A stretch of 64,000 nucleotides of DNA from Afipia sp. OHSU_II-C1 (lineage in GTDB: Bacteria; Pseudomonadota; Alphaproteobacteria; Rhizobiales; Xanthobacteraceae): NCBI RefSeq assembly GCF_000497575.1, contig NZ_APJI01000006.1, positions 456,001-520,000 on the forward strand, written 5' to 3'. How positions within the stretch are numbered: position 1 is the stretch's first letter; each line of letters begins with the position of its first letter. The notes beneath the pieces were generated by a model. The model ran no database searches. It had not been told where the DNA came from and saw only the letters and a list, made by a program, of their open reading frames with translations. Shown piece by piece: positions 1 to 9,223 of this stretch. The position numbers and the translations under genes were made by a program.

Positions 1-476
1 GTGACAAGCCGCGCCGCGGAATCGATCTGCTTGCGGGATGCTTTCGGCCCCATGATCTCCACGATCCCGCTGTGAATCGATTCAAAGAAGTGCCGATCGT
101 CCATCTCGCGCCATCGCTGCAAACCCATGACGACCGGCCCGTCCATCAGGATCAGCCGGCGCAGTCCCGGTTCGCTCGCAGCCTTCAGATAAGCGTAGGT
201 GTTCATCGCAACGGTTTCGGGCGTGCGCGGACCCTTGTTGGCTGCAAGCCGCGAATTGAGCTGAGCGGCGAGTTCGGCCTGCGCGCGATCGAGCACCACC
301 TCGAAGATCGACTGCTTGGACGAGAAGTGATGATAGACGCCGCCCTTCGCGATGCCGGCGGCGGCGGCGATGTCATCGATGCTCACGGCCTCGAACCCGC
401 GGCTCATGAAGAGCTTTCGGGCCGCGCTCAGGATTCCATCGATTGTCGCTGCTGATCGTTCTGACTGCCGGGCCAT
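1..476 (-). CDS. TetR/AcrR family transcriptional regulator (3' end outside window)
   Basis: The minus strand reads from ATG at 476 off the left edge of the window, giving about 158 residues with no stop. The N-terminus is a typical TetR DNA-binding domain: a helix containing AARKLFMSRGFEAVSIDDIA (residues about 18-37), then GIAKGGVYHHFSSKQSIF as the recognition helix. The rest would be the ligand-binding and dimerisation domain, whose end is missing, so the effector cannot be guessed. It is divergent from the ABC exporter at 729, the usual arrangement when a TetR repressor controls a neighbouring transporter, and a 15-bp palindrome lies between the two. Family assignment is firm; the regulatory target is inference. 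Confidence 0.9.
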   Translation of the reverse strand, partial: MARQSERSAATIDGILSAARKLFMSRGFEAVSIDDIAAAAGIAKGGVYHHFSSKQSIFEVVLDRAQAELAAQLNSRLAANKGPRTPETVAMNTYAYLKAASEPGLRRLILMDGPVVMGLQRWREMDDRHFFESIHSGIVEIMGPKASRKQIDSAARLV

Positions 477-524
477 CGTTGTCACGTCCAAACATCTTGA
501 GCCGACAGGGAACTTTCGGCATCG

Positions 525-539
525 CGAAGTCTTACTTCG
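525..539. promoter_or_regulatory. Candidate TetR operator palindrome
   Basis: CGAAGT-CTT-ACTTCG is a perfect 6-bp inverted repeat around a 3-bp centre. It lies about 50 bp upstream of the tetR start and 190 bp upstream of the exporter start, inside the 252-bp divergent intergenic region. Size and position suit a TetR dimer site, but nothing in the sequence proves binding. Confidence 0.4.
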
Positions 540-728
540 TCCGGCGCGAAAACTCACCCTCGTCCTGAAACCATCAACGGCCCAAGAGGTCTGCCACCGC
601 CAAATGCCCGCAATATCAATTGAGTGCATAACGGGTCTGCCCCTGTCTCTCCCGCCCTGTATTCGGCGGCGATCCCCGGCTAGGATGGCCGCTCTTTTCG
701 TTGACGTCAGACTTGCAGGACTGTCCCT

Positions 729-2531
729 TTGATCCGTCTTTATGTTCGCGTTCTTGAACTGCTCGGCAAGGAAGCCCGGCTCGGCTGGTTTCTCGCTGTC
801 GCCAATCTGCTGCTTGCCGTGGCGCAGTTCGCCGAGCCGGTGCTGTTCGGCCGCATCATCGACGTGCTGTCCGGCAAGCCAAGTCCCGACACGCTGTTCG
901 GCGCCATCACATCGCCCTGGCCGCTGCTCGGCGCGTGGGTGGCGTTCGGACTGTTCACGATCATCTGCAGCGCGTTCGTCGCCCTGCAGGCGGACCGCCT
1001 CGCGCATCGCCAGCGTCAGGCGGTTCTCACCGGTTATTTCGAACACATCATGCAGCTGCCGCTGACCTTTCACACCGGCACCCATTCCGGCCGCCTGATG
1101 AAGGTGATGCTGCAGGGCACCGATGCCTTGTGGCGGCTGTGGCTGAGTTTTTTCCGCGAGCATTTCGCGGCGATCGTCTCGCTGGTCGTGCTGCTGCCGC
1201 TGTCGCTCTACATCAACTGGCGGCTCGCGATCCTGCTGTTCGTCCTGTGCGTCGTTTTCACCATCCTGACCACGCTCGTGGTGCGCAAGACCTACGGCCT
1301 GCAGATGGAGGTCGAGGAGCATTACGGCGATCTCGCCGCCCGCGCGTCGGACGCGCTCGGCAACGTGGCGCTGGTGCAAAGCTTCGTGCGTGTCGAGGCC
1401 GAGGTGCAGGGCCTGCGCGGGGTCGCCGACAAGCTGCTGTCGGCGCAATTGCCGGTGCTGTCATGGTGGGCGCTGGTGGCGGTCATGACCCGCGCCTCCA
1501 CCACCATCACGATTCTGGCGATTTTCGTGGTCGGCATCATTCTGAACAGTCAGGGTCAGGCCAGCGTCGGCGAGATCGTCATGTTCGTCTCCTTCGCGAC
1601 CATGCTGATCCAGAAACTCGAACAGGTGGTCAGCTTCATCAACAACGTGTTCATGGAAGCGCCGCGCTTACGCGAATTCTTCGACGTGCTCGACGCGGTG
1701 CCTGCCGTGCGCGACCGGCCCGACGCCATCGATCCCGGCCGCCTCACCGGCCTCGTGGAATTCAACGATGTCTCGTTTTCCTATGACGGCAAGCGGCCCG
1801 CGATCGAGGACCTGTCGTTCACCGCGCTGCCGGGACAGACCTTCGCGCTGGTCGGCGAAACCGGCGCCGGAAAATCCACTGCGATTGCGCTCCTGCACCG
1901 CGCGTTCGATCCGCAATCGGGCTTCATCAAGATCGACGGCATGGACATCCGCGGCATGACGCTCGCGGCGCTGCGCCGGAACATCGGCGTCGTGTTCCAG
2001 GAAGCGCTGCTGTTCAATCGCTCCATCGCCGAAAACCTGCGCGTCGGCAAACCCGACGCCACCGACGAGGAATTGCGCGCGGCCGCCGCGGGCGCGCAGG
2101 CGCTCGACTTCATCGAGCGCAGCGATCTGAAATTCGAGACCAATGCGGGCGAGCGCGGCCGCATGCTGTCCGGCGGTGAACGCCAGCGCCTGTCGATTGC
2201 GCGTGCGTTGCTGAAGAATCCGCCAATCCTGATCCTGGATGAAGCCACCAGCGCGCTCGATGCGGTCACCGAGGCCAAGGTCAACGAAGCTCTCGATACC
2301 GTGATGAAAGGCCGCACCACATTCGTGATCGCCCACCGGCTCTCGACCATCCGCAATGCGACGCGGATTCTGGTGTTCGACAAGGGCAAGGTGATCGAAA
2401 GCGGAACGTTCGATGAACTGGTGGCCAATGGCGGCTATTTCGCCAGGCTCGCAAGGGCACAGTTCATGGTCCAGGAAGATACCCGTGCCCATTCGCCCGC
2501 ACTCACCGCAGCCACGACGTCACGGACATAA
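729..2531 (+). CDS. ABC exporter, fused permease-ATPase (cyclic glucan exporter NdvA/ChvA-like)
   Basis: This 600-residue half-transporter carries an N-terminal six-helix membrane domain (about residues 15-310) and a C-terminal ATPase. The Walker A motif GETGAGKST starts near residue 376, the signature LSGGERQR follows, and Walker B ILILDE is near 500-505. Length, the N-terminal [11 protein letters not shown] motif and the exporter architecture resemble NdvA/ChvA, which export cyclic beta-1,2-glucan to the periplasm. A lipid-A or multidrug exporter of the same family cannot be excluded. It functions as an inner-membrane homodimer. The start codon is TTG. It is divergent from a TetR regulator, which may control it. 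Confidence 0.8.
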   Translation: MIRLYVRVLELLGKEARLGWFLAVANLLLAVAQFAEPVLFGRIIDVLSGKPSPDTLFGAITSPWPLLGAWVAFGLFTIICSAFVALQADRLAHRQRQAVLTGYFEHIMQLPLTFHTGTHSGRLMKVMLQGTDALWRLWLSFFREHFAAIVSLVVLLPLSLYINWRLAILLFVLCVVFTILTTLVVRKTYGLQMEVEEHYGDLAARASDALGNVALVQSFVRVEAEVQGLRGVADKLLSAQLPVLSWWALVAVMTRASTTITILAIFVVGIILNSQGQASVGEIVMFVSFATMLIQKLEQVVSFINNVFMEAPRLREFFDVLDAVPAVRDRPDAIDPGRLTGLVEFNDVSFSYDGKRPAIEDLSFTALPGQTFALVGETGAGKSTAIALLHRAFDPQSGFIKIDGMDIRGMTLAALRRNIGVVFQEALLFNRSIAENLRVGKPDATDEELRAAAAGAQALDFIERSDLKFETNAGERGRMLSGGERQRLSIARALLKNPPILILDEATSALDAVTEAKVNEALDTVMKGRTTFVIAHRLSTIRNATRILVFDKGKVIESGTFDELVANGGYFARLARAQFMVQEDTRAHSPALTAATTSRT

Positions 2532-2709
2532 CCCGGGAAGGAACCGGAGCCCTCAAGAAGTGTGGGCATCGCCGAATTTTGGCCCATTTCATGCTTGATT
2601 GAGCCTCAAAACCCCTGTTCCGACGGGCGCGCTCCGGTATAAGTAGTGGGCGCATCTGATTTGGCGATTTCGATTGCTCTGAACCCGCATGCAACACGCC
2701 GAGGAGACC

Positions 2710-2757
2710 ATGGTTTCATTCGCCGCAGGCGTGCTCTCGAACATCGGAATCCGGTAG
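2710..2757 (+). other. Possible 15-codon leader ORF coupled to the carboxypeptidase gene
   Basis: A strong GAGGAG ribosome binding site (2701-2706) precedes ATG at 2710, which opens a frame of only 15 codons (MVSFAAGVLSNIGIR). The frame ends with TAG at 2755-2757, overlapping by one base a GTG at 2757 in the frame of the carboxypeptidase. The overlapping stop-start suggests translational coupling. The alternative is a one-base sequencing or real frameshift at the start of the gene. Confidence 0.4.
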
Positions 2758-4277
2758 TGGCGTTGTTCTCTGCCCTGTTCCGGCTGCCGCCACTGCGATC
2801 GTCTGCGCTCATCGCAACGATGCTGCTCGCGGTGATCGCGCCGCGCGTCGCGCAGGCGGAAGCGTTGCTGCTCATCGAGGCCGACACCGGCAAGGTGCTT
2901 CAGGCAGAGAACGCGACCTATCCGTGGTATCCCGCATCCGTCACCAAGATCATGACGGCCTATGTTGCGCTCAAGGCGGTCAAGGACGGCCGCATGACGC
3001 TCGACACGCTGCTGACCGTGTCACCGACGGCGGCTGCGCAAGCGCCCTCGAAAATGGGCTTCCGGCCCGGTACGCAGGTGACGCTCGATAATGCGCTCAA
3101 GATGATGATGGTGAAGTCGGCCAACGACATTGCCGTTGTCATCGCCGAAGGCGTCGGCGGATCAATCGACGGCTTCTCCGCCGAAATGAACAAGACCGCG
3201 CAGCGGCTCGGCATGACGCAGACCAGCTACGTCAATCCGAACGGCCTTCCGGCGGAAGGACAAATCACTTCGGCCCGCGACCTCGGCATTCTGGCCCGCG
3301 CGATCATCCGCGATCTGCCCGAGTACGAATATTTCATGCACATTCCGGCCATCAAGTTCGGCCGCCGCGTGACCGCGAATTTCAACAAGCTGATCGGCCG
3401 TTATCCCGGCGCCGACGGCATGAAGACCGGTTTCATCTGCGCCTCGGGCTTCAACCTTGTCGCGACCGCGACACGCAACAACAAGCGGCTGATCGCCGTG
3501 GTGCTCGGCGCACAGTCATCCGCGCAGCGCGCGGCGAAAGCGGCGCAACTGCTCGAACGCGGCTTCGGCGGCAACAAGCTGTCCTGGCTGAAGCCGTCGC
3601 TCGGCACCGTCGACGCGCTGGCCCCGATCGACGCTTCGCCGCCGAACCTGCGCGACGAGATGTGCGGACCGAAGCGCAAGCGTCCGGCCGCCGAGAACGA
3701 GGAAGACGATCCGGATATTGTGGCGGACAACAACGGCGGCAATGACTCCGGCGTATCGATGTTCACCGCCGGCCTTCAGGGGCCGACCATGAAGGTGTCC
3801 GACCTGCTCGCGATGCCCGCGGCCGCGGCAACGCCCGTGATCGTCTATACCGGCCCGGCCCGCACCGGCGCCGCCATTCTGGAGGCCGATGCCGCCGAAG
3901 CCGCCAACCAGGCGGCCTCCGTGGCAAAGCGGAAGAAGGGCGCCAAGGCGGCCAAGCTGGCTGCCAAGCCGGAGGCCGAGGCCGCCAAGAAGGACGCAAA
4001 ACCCGCCGCGAAGCCGGACGCCAAACCGGCGGCAGCGGCCGCAAAGCCGAAGGCCGCTGCGGTGGCTCCTGCCGCCAAACCGGCCGGCGCGCCGAAAGCC
4101 GACAAGAAGCCGGACACGGCCGCCAAACCGGCGGCAGCAAAACCTGCAACTGCCAAGCCCGCGGCAGCAAAGCCGGCTGCGGCCAGTTCAGCAGCCAAAC
4201 CTGCGGCCGCTCCCGCTGCCAAACCGGCGGCCAAGCCTGCCGCCCAGCAAAAGCCAGACGCCGCGCCGCGCGGTTAA
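2757..4277 (+). CDS. dacF: D-alanyl-D-alanine carboxypeptidase (peptidase S11, DacF/PBP5 type)
   Basis: The enzyme trims the terminal D-Ala from peptidoglycan pentapeptides in the periplasm. From a GTG start at 2757 the protein has 506 residues. It begins with a signal peptide (hydrophobic stretch SALIATMLLAVIAP, then AQA), followed by the penicillin-binding catalytic motifs S61-V-T-K64, S121-A-N and K223-T-G, all intact. After about residue 370 it becomes a long low-complexity tail of Ala, Lys and Pro, rich in KPAA and PAAK repeats and probably wall-contacting. The open frame extends up to a GTG at 2646, but the extra residues are not signal-peptide-like, so the internal start is preferred. 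The only strong ribosome binding site belongs to the short frame just upstream. Confidence 0.88.
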   Translation: MALFSALFRLPPLRSSALIATMLLAVIAPRVAQAEALLLIEADTGKVLQAENATYPWYPASVTKIMTAYVALKAVKDGRMTLDTLLTVSPTAAAQAPSKMGFRPGTQVTLDNALKMMMVKSANDIAVVIAEGVGGSIDGFSAEMNKTAQRLGMTQTSYVNPNGLPAEGQITSARDLGILARAIIRDLPEYEYFMHIPAIKFGRRVTANFNKLIGRYPGADGMKTGFICASGFNLVATATRNNKRLIAVVLGAQSSAQRAAKAAQLLERGFGGNKLSWLKPSLGTVDALAPIDASPPNLRDEMCGPKRKRPAAENEEDDPDIVADNNGGNDSGVSMFTAGLQGPTMKVSDLLAMPAAAATPVIVYTGPARTGAAILEADAAEAANQAASVAKRKKGAKAAKLAAKPEAEAAKKDAKPAAKPDAKPAAAAAKPKAAAVAPAAKPAGAPKADKKPDTAAKPAAAKPATAKPAAAKPAAASSAAKPAAAPAAKPAAKPAAQQKPDAAPRG

Positions 4278-4489
4278 CGCACTCACCGGGCTGTGATTTG
4301 TGCCTTGCGAAATCCGCATACGTGAGCGGGCGCACGCCCGCGTTTAGAGCCCCTAAAGTGCGTCGTTACCACGCACAGGCTTGCTATGGCCTGCGGCTTC
4401 GCTCAATACTTATTTCAATACTTGAAACATAGCCCGCGCACCCCGCCACAAGACGGGGGCCGTCAGGAAACAAGCCGAGGGGAGAAATC

Positions 4490-6187
4490 ATGGAACGTAT
4501 CTGGCTCAAGCAATATCCGGCCGGCGTGCCCGCCGATATCGACGTTAACCAGTATCCGTCGCTGGTGGAATTGCTCGAAGAGAGTTTCAAGAAGTTCGCC
4601 GATCGCAAGTCCTTCATCTGCATGGACAAGTCGATCACCTACCGCGACCTCGACGAGATGTCGGCGGCGCTCGGCGCCTACCTGCAGAGCAAGGGCCTGA
4701 AGAAGGGCGCACGCGTCGCCATCATGATGCCGAACGTGCTGCAGAATCCCGTCAGCACGGCGGCGGTCCTGCGCGCCGGCTACACCGTGGTGAACGTCAA
4801 CCCGCTCTACACGCCGCGCGAACTCGAGCACCAGCTCAAGGACTCCGGCGCCGAAGCCATCCTGCTGCTGGAAAACTTCGCCACCACGCTGGAGAAGGTG
4901 CTGCCGAACACCAGCGTCAAAACCGTCATCATCGGCTCGATGGGCGACCTGCTCGGCTTCAAGGGCGTCATCGTCAACTTCGTCGTGCGCAACGTGAAGA
5001 AGATGGTTCCGGCCTACGCGATCCCGAGCGCGGTGTCGTTCAACGATGCGCTGGCGCAAGGCCGCAAGCTGAAGCTGAACAAGCCGACACTGACCGGCGA
5101 TGACGTTGCGTTCCTGCAATACACCGGCGGCACCACCGGCGTGTCCAAGGGCGCAACGCTGCTCCACCGCAACATTCTCGCCAACGTGTTGCAGAACGAT
5201 GCGTGGCTGCAACCCGCGCTCAAGAAGCCGCCGATTGTCGATCAGCTCTTCATCGTCTGCGCGCTGCCGCTCTATCACATCTTCGCGCTGACCGCGTGTT
5301 ACCTGCTGGCGGTGCGTGCCGGCGGCGTGAACCTCTTGATCCCGAACCCGCGCGACATGGCGGGCTTCGTCAAGGAGCTGTCGAAGTATCAGGTTAACAG
5401 CTTCCCGGCGGTGAACACGCTCTACAACGGCCTGCTCAACACGCCCGGCTTTGACAAGCTCGACTTCTCCAAGCTGAAGAGCTGCTTCGGCGGCGGCATG
5501 GCGGTGCAGAAGCCGGTGGCCGACAAGTGGACGCAGGTGACCGGCGTGGCGCTGTCGGAAGGTTACGGCCTGTCCGAGACCTCGCCGACGCTGACCTGCA
5601 ACCCGGCTGACACCGACAAGTTCTCGGGCTCGATCGGCATTCCGGTGCCCTCGACCTGGCTGTCGATCCGCGACGACGACGGCAACGAAGTGCCGCTCGG
5701 CGAGCCCGGCGAGATTTGCGCCAAGGGTCCGCAGGTGATGGCGGGCTACTGGAACCGGCCGGAAGAAACCGCGAAGGTGATGACCGCCGACGGCTATTTC
5801 CGCACCGGCGATATCGGCATCATGTCGCCGGACGGCTACACCAAGATCGTGGACCGCAAGAAGGACATGATCCTGGTCTCGGGCTTCAACGTCTATCCGA
5901 ACGAGGTCGAGGAAGTGATCGCGAGCCATCCGGGCGTGCTCGAATGCGCGGTGATCGGCGTTCCGGATGCGAAGTCGACCGAGGCCGTGAAGGCCTTCGT
6001 GGTCAAGAAGGATCCAAACCTCACCGCCCAGGACATCATCAAGTTCGCGTCAACCGAGCTCACCGGCTACAAGGTGCCCAAGCACGTGGAGTTCCGGACG
6101 GAATTGCCGAAGACCAATGTCGGCAAGATCCTGCGCCGCGAGCTGCGCGACGAGAAGCCGAAGGCGGCGGCGGCCGCGGCAAGCTGA
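4490..6187 (+). CDS. fadD: Long-chain fatty-acid--CoA ligase
   Basis: This 565-residue ANL-superfamily enzyme activates fatty acids with ATP to acyl-adenylates and then acyl-CoA, the entry step of beta-oxidation. The AMP-binding P-loop YTGGTTGVSKG starts at residue 211. The motif GYGLSETSP lies near 360 and GYFRTGDIG near 440. The C-terminal lysine motif TNVGKILRREL sits near 545, just before an Ala-rich end. A GAGGGGAG ribosome binding site precedes the ATG. It stands alone, with 212 bp upstream and a palindromic repeat just downstream, so it is probably monocistronic. Chain-length preference cannot be read from sequence. Confidence 0.93.
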   Translation: MERIWLKQYPAGVPADIDVNQYPSLVELLEESFKKFADRKSFICMDKSITYRDLDEMSAALGAYLQSKGLKKGARVAIMMPNVLQNPVSTAAVLRAGYTVVNVNPLYTPRELEHQLKDSGAEAILLLENFATTLEKVLPNTSVKTVIIGSMGDLLGFKGVIVNFVVRNVKKMVPAYAIPSAVSFNDALAQGRKLKLNKPTLTGDDVAFLQYTGGTTGVSKGATLLHRNILANVLQNDAWLQPALKKPPIVDQLFIVCALPLYHIFALTACYLLAVRAGGVNLLIPNPRDMAGFVKELSKYQVNSFPAVNTLYNGLLNTPGFDKLDFSKLKSCFGGGMAVQKPVADKWTQVTGVALSEGYGLSETSPTLTCNPADTDKFSGSIGIPVPSTWLSIRDDDGNEVPLGEPGEICAKGPQVMAGYWNRPEETAKVMTADGYFRTGDIGIMSPDGYTKIVDRKKDMILVSGFNVYPNEVEEVIASHPGVLECAVIGVPDAKSTEAVKAFVVKKDPNLTAQDIIKFASTELTGYKVPKHVEFRTELPKTNVGKILRRELRDEKPKAAAAAAS

Positions 6188-6198
6188 GATCGACTGCC

Positions 6199-6275
6199 GT
6201 CATTGCGAGGAGCGATAGCGACGAAGCAATCCATGTTTGTTAAAGCGTGGATTTCTTCGCTTCGCTCGCAATGAC
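6199..6275. repeat. Dispersed palindromic repeat, copy A
   Basis: The copy starts GTCATTGCGAGGAGCG and ends with the inverse arm CGCTCGCAATGAC around a short spacer, forming a long hairpin. The same family appears at 11137-11212 and 23913-23981, but this copy lies in the opposite orientation. It fills the gap between fadD and the DUF924 gene. Confidence 0.85.
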
Positions 6276-6287
6276 GAAAGATACTTC

Positions 6288-6827
6288 ATGATCTCCTCCC
6301 CCTCTGACATCGTCTCCTTCTGGCGCAATGCCGGATACGAGCGCTGGTACGGCAAGGACGATGCGTTCGATCAGGAACTGCGCGACCGCTTCATGGGCAC
6401 ATGGGAAGCGGCACGCGACGGCAAACTCAGCGCATGGCAGGACAGCGACGAGGGCGCGCTGGCGCTGCTGATCGTGCTCGACCAGTTTCCGCGCAACATG
6501 TTCCGCAACGATCCGCGCGCCTTCTCGACAGATGCTCTCGCCCGCACCATTGCGTCGCGCGCCGTCGCGGAGGGGCGCGACCAGCGCATCGAAACGGGCT
6601 TGCGCGCCTTCATCTATCTGCCGTTCGAGCATTCCGAGGACATGGCCGATCAGGAGCGCAGCATCGAACTGTTCGCGCCGCTCGGCGCAGACAGCCTGAA
6701 ATGGGCGGTGCTGCACGCCGACATCATCCGCAAGTTCGGCCGCTTCCCTCATCGCAATACGGTACTGGGACGGACCACGACGCCGGAAGAAGCGGCGTTT
6801 CTGAAGGACGGCGGCTTTTCAGGCTGA
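6288..6827 (+). CDS. DUF924 family protein
   Basis: The 179-residue protein starts MISSPSDIVSFW and contains the DUF924 hallmarks LLIVLDQFPRNMFRNDPRAF (near residue 62) and LPFEHSEDMADQERS (near 110). DUF924 proteins have a TPR-like helical fold and no settled biochemical role; they are soluble and cytoplasmic. An upstream in-frame ATG at 6237 was rejected because it would translate the palindromic repeat. Nothing nearby suggests a partner. Confidence 0.88.
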   Translation: MISSPSDIVSFWRNAGYERWYGKDDAFDQELRDRFMGTWEAARDGKLSAWQDSDEGALALLIVLDQFPRNMFRNDPRAFSTDALARTIASRAVAEGRDQRIETGLRAFIYLPFEHSEDMADQERSIELFAPLGADSLKWAVLHADIIRKFGRFPHRNTVLGRTTTPEEAAFLKDGGFSG

Positions 6828-6915
6828 CCATCCGGTTACCCGATCCAACCAAATCTTAACGAATCCTTGCTAAGGCGCATCCTGCCGCCCGGTTGGCGGC
6901 TCAGGATCGAATGCC

Positions 6916-8298
6916 GTGGCCATCATGGAAGCTGAGCGCGCGTCTGGAGCGAAACCCGCGGGTGTCATCGCAAGGCTGCGCGACGTGCTCACCGGTACCT
7001 CCGAAGCTTCGCTGACCAAGCGCCTCGCCGGCACTGTCTTCCTCATTCGCGTGCTGAGCGCCGGCCTCGCCTATTTCTCGCAGGTGCTGCTCGCCCGCTG
7101 GATGGGCGGCTCGGACTACGGCATCTATGTCTATGTCTGGACCTGGGTTCTGCTGCTCGGCAGCGTGCTGGACTTTGGCATCGCGGTGTCCGCGCAGAAG
7201 ATCATTCCCGAATATCGCGCCAGCGGACAGCTCGCATTGCTGCGCGGATTCCTGTCAGGCAGCCGCTGGATGACGCTGGCGGCCTCCACCACCGTCGCGC
7301 TGTTGCTTGGGGGACTGGTGAAAATCCTGTCGCCCTGGATCGATGCGCATACCCAGATCCCGCTCTACATCGGCTGTCTTATCCTGCCCGCCTTCGTCGT
7401 CGCCAACACACAGGACGGTCTCGCGCGCTCCTACGACTGGATGCGGCTCGGCCTGATGCCGCAGTTCATCATACGGCAGACGCTGATTATCGGATTCACC
7501 GCAGGCGCAGTCGCGCTCGGCATGAAACTCAACGCGACCGATGCGATGATCGCCAGCGCCGCAGCGGTGTGGATCGCGATGATCGGCCAGTTGATCGTTC
7601 TCAACCGACGCCTGACTGCCAGCGTCGAGGCCGGACCGAAGGCCTATGAGGTCCGGAGTTGGCTGAAGGTGTCGCTGCCGATCATGATGGTCGAAGGCTT
7701 CTACCTGCTGCTGTCCTACACCGACGTGCTGGTGCTGCAGCAGTTCCGCTCATCGGAGGAAGTCGGCGTCTACTTCGCGGTGGTGAAGACTCTCGCGCTG
7801 GTGTCGTTCATTCACTACGCAATGTCCGCGACCACGGCCCACCGTTTCAGCGAGTATCACGCATCCGGCGACAAGGAACGCCTGTCGGCCTATATCGCCC
7901 ATGCGATCAAGTGGACCTTCTGGCCGTCGCTCGCGGCGACCGCAGTTCTGCTGGCGCTCGGCAAGCCGCTGCTCTGGCTGTTCGGACCGCAGTTCACCGC
8001 CGGCTACGGCATCATGTTCGTCGCCGCCATCGGCCTGATCGTACGTTCCGCCATCGGTCCGGTGGAACGGCTGCTCAACATGCTGGGGCACCAGAACATG
8101 TGCGCGCTGGCCTACGCGCTGGCGTTCCTGGTCAATCTCGTGCTGTGCGTCTTGCTGGTGCCGCGCTTCGGCGGTTACGGCGCTGCCGCCGCAACCTCCA
8201 TCGCACTGGTGTTCGAGACGGTCCTGCTGTTCTGGATCACCAGAAACCGCCTCGGCTTTCACGTTCTCGCGTTCGGGAAGAAGGCGCTCTCAACATAA
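6916..8298 (+). CDS. Polysaccharide flippase (MATE/Wzx-like, oligosaccharidyl-lipid translocase)
   Basis: This 460-residue integral membrane protein has about 12-14 predicted helices spread over its whole length. Its N-terminal FLIRVLSAGLAYFSQVLLAR and G-SDYGIYVYVW stretch is typical of Wzx/RfbX-type flippases, which move lipid-linked sugar repeat units across the inner membrane. No glycosyltransferase or polymerase gene is nearby, so its polysaccharide is unknown. The start is taken as GTG 6916, with AGGAT upstream; ATG at 6925 is an equally plausible alternative. Confidence 0.8.
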   Translation: MAIMEAERASGAKPAGVIARLRDVLTGTSEASLTKRLAGTVFLIRVLSAGLAYFSQVLLARWMGGSDYGIYVYVWTWVLLLGSVLDFGIAVSAQKIIPEYRASGQLALLRGFLSGSRWMTLAASTTVALLLGGLVKILSPWIDAHTQIPLYIGCLILPAFVVANTQDGLARSYDWMRLGLMPQFIIRQTLIIGFTAGAVALGMKLNATDAMIASAAAVWIAMIGQLIVLNRRLTASVEAGPKAYEVRSWLKVSLPIMMVEGFYLLLSYTDVLVLQQFRSSEEVGVYFAVVKTLALVSFIHYAMSATTAHRFSEYHASGDKERLSAYIAHAIKWTFWPSLAATAVLLALGKPLLWLFGPQFTAGYGIMFVAAIGLIVRSAIGPVERLLNMLGHQNMCALAYALAFLVNLVLCVLLVPRFGGYGAAAATSIALVFETVLLFWITRNRLGFHVLAFGKKALST

Positions 8299-8300
8299 CC

Positions 8301-8412
8301 GTCATTCCGGGACGCGCTCTTCGCGCGGTCCCGGAATCTCGATCAGTCTGACATCAGAACTTATAGCATCTGGATTCCGGGCTCGCTCGCTATGCTCGCG
8401 CCCCGGAACGAC
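8301..8412. repeat. Dispersed palindromic repeat, second family
   Basis: It begins GTCATTCCGGGACGCG and ends CGCCCCGGAACGAC, with internal hairpins (CCGGGACGCGC against GCGCGGTCCCGG). It fills the space between the convergent flippase and 3-hydroxybutyrate dehydrogenase genes and may act as a two-way transcription barrier. I recall similar GTCATTCCGGG elements scattered in Bradyrhizobium-like genomes. Confidence 0.7.
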
Positions 8413-8420
8413 GGCGATAA

Positions 8421-9209
8421 TTACTCCGCCGTCCAGCCGCCATCGATCGACAGGTTCGCGCCGGTGATCTGCGCCGCAGCGTCGCTGGTGAGAAACAGCG
8501 CCAGCGCCGCAACCTGATCGACGGTGACGAACTCCTTGGTCGGCTGGGCGTCGAGCAGAACGTCGTTGATGACCTGCTCCTTGGTCAATCCGCGCGCCTT
8601 CATGGTGTCGGGAATCTGCTTTTCCACCAGCGGCGTCCAGACATAGCCCGGCGAAATACAGTTGGCCGTGATCTTGTGGGTCGCCACTTCCAGCGCCACG
8701 GTCTTGGTCAGGCCGACGATGCCGTGCTTGGCGGAGACATAGGCCGACTTGAACGGCGAAGCGACCAGCGAGTGCGCCGACGCGGTGTTGATGATGCGGC
8801 CCCAGCCGCGCTTCTTCATGCCGGGCACCGCGGCGCGAATGGCGTGGAACGCCGACGACAAATTGATCGCGATGATCATGTCCCATTTCTCGATGGGAAA
8901 ATCCTCGATCGGCGAGACGAACTGGACGCCCGCGTTATTGACCAGAATGTCCACCGAGCCGAACGTCTTTTCGCCAAGCGCGATCATTTCGGCGATTTCC
9001 GCGGGCTTGGTCATGTCGGCGGGCGAATGAACCGCCTTGACGCCGAACTCCTTCTCGATGGCCGAGCGCTCTTTCTCGATGTCGGCCGGCACACCGAAGC
9101 CGTTGATCACGATATTCGCGCCCGCGCTGGCAAAGGCGCGCGCATATGCGAGGCCGATGCCGCTGGTCGAACCCGTCACCACTGCCGTCTTGCCGGAAAG
9201 AGTACCCAT
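8421..9209 (-). CDS. bdhA: 3-hydroxybutyrate dehydrogenase
   Basis: This 262-residue short-chain dehydrogenase interconverts 3-hydroxybutyrate and acetoacetate with NAD, in the breakdown of polyhydroxybutyrate. The cofactor motif TGSTSGIG lies at residues 12-19, NNAG at 91-94, and the catalytic residues are Ser144, Tyr157 and Lys161 (motif YVSAK). The stretch NTASAHSLVASPFKS is the signature of the true 3-hydroxybutyrate branch of the family. It lies 14 bp downstream of the patatin-like gene, so the two are probably co-transcribed. Confidence 0.93.
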   Translation of the reverse strand: MGTLSGKTAVVTGSTSGIGLAYARAFASAGANIVINGFGVPADIEKERSAIEKEFGVKAVHSPADMTKPAEIAEMIALGEKTFGSVDILVNNAGVQFVSPIEDFPIEKWDMIIAINLSSAFHAIRAAVPGMKKRGWGRIINTASAHSLVASPFKSAYVSAKHGIVGLTKTVALEVATHKITANCISPGYVWTPLVEKQIPDTMKARGLTKEQVINDVLLDAQPTKEFVTVDQVAALALFLTSDAAAQITGANLSIDGGWTAE

Positions 9210-9223
9210 TTATTCGCTCCTGT

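Noticed and set aside
4463-5929. 488-codon minus-strand frame across fadD.
   Set aside because: Shadow frame; fadD on the plus strand has all catalytic motifs.
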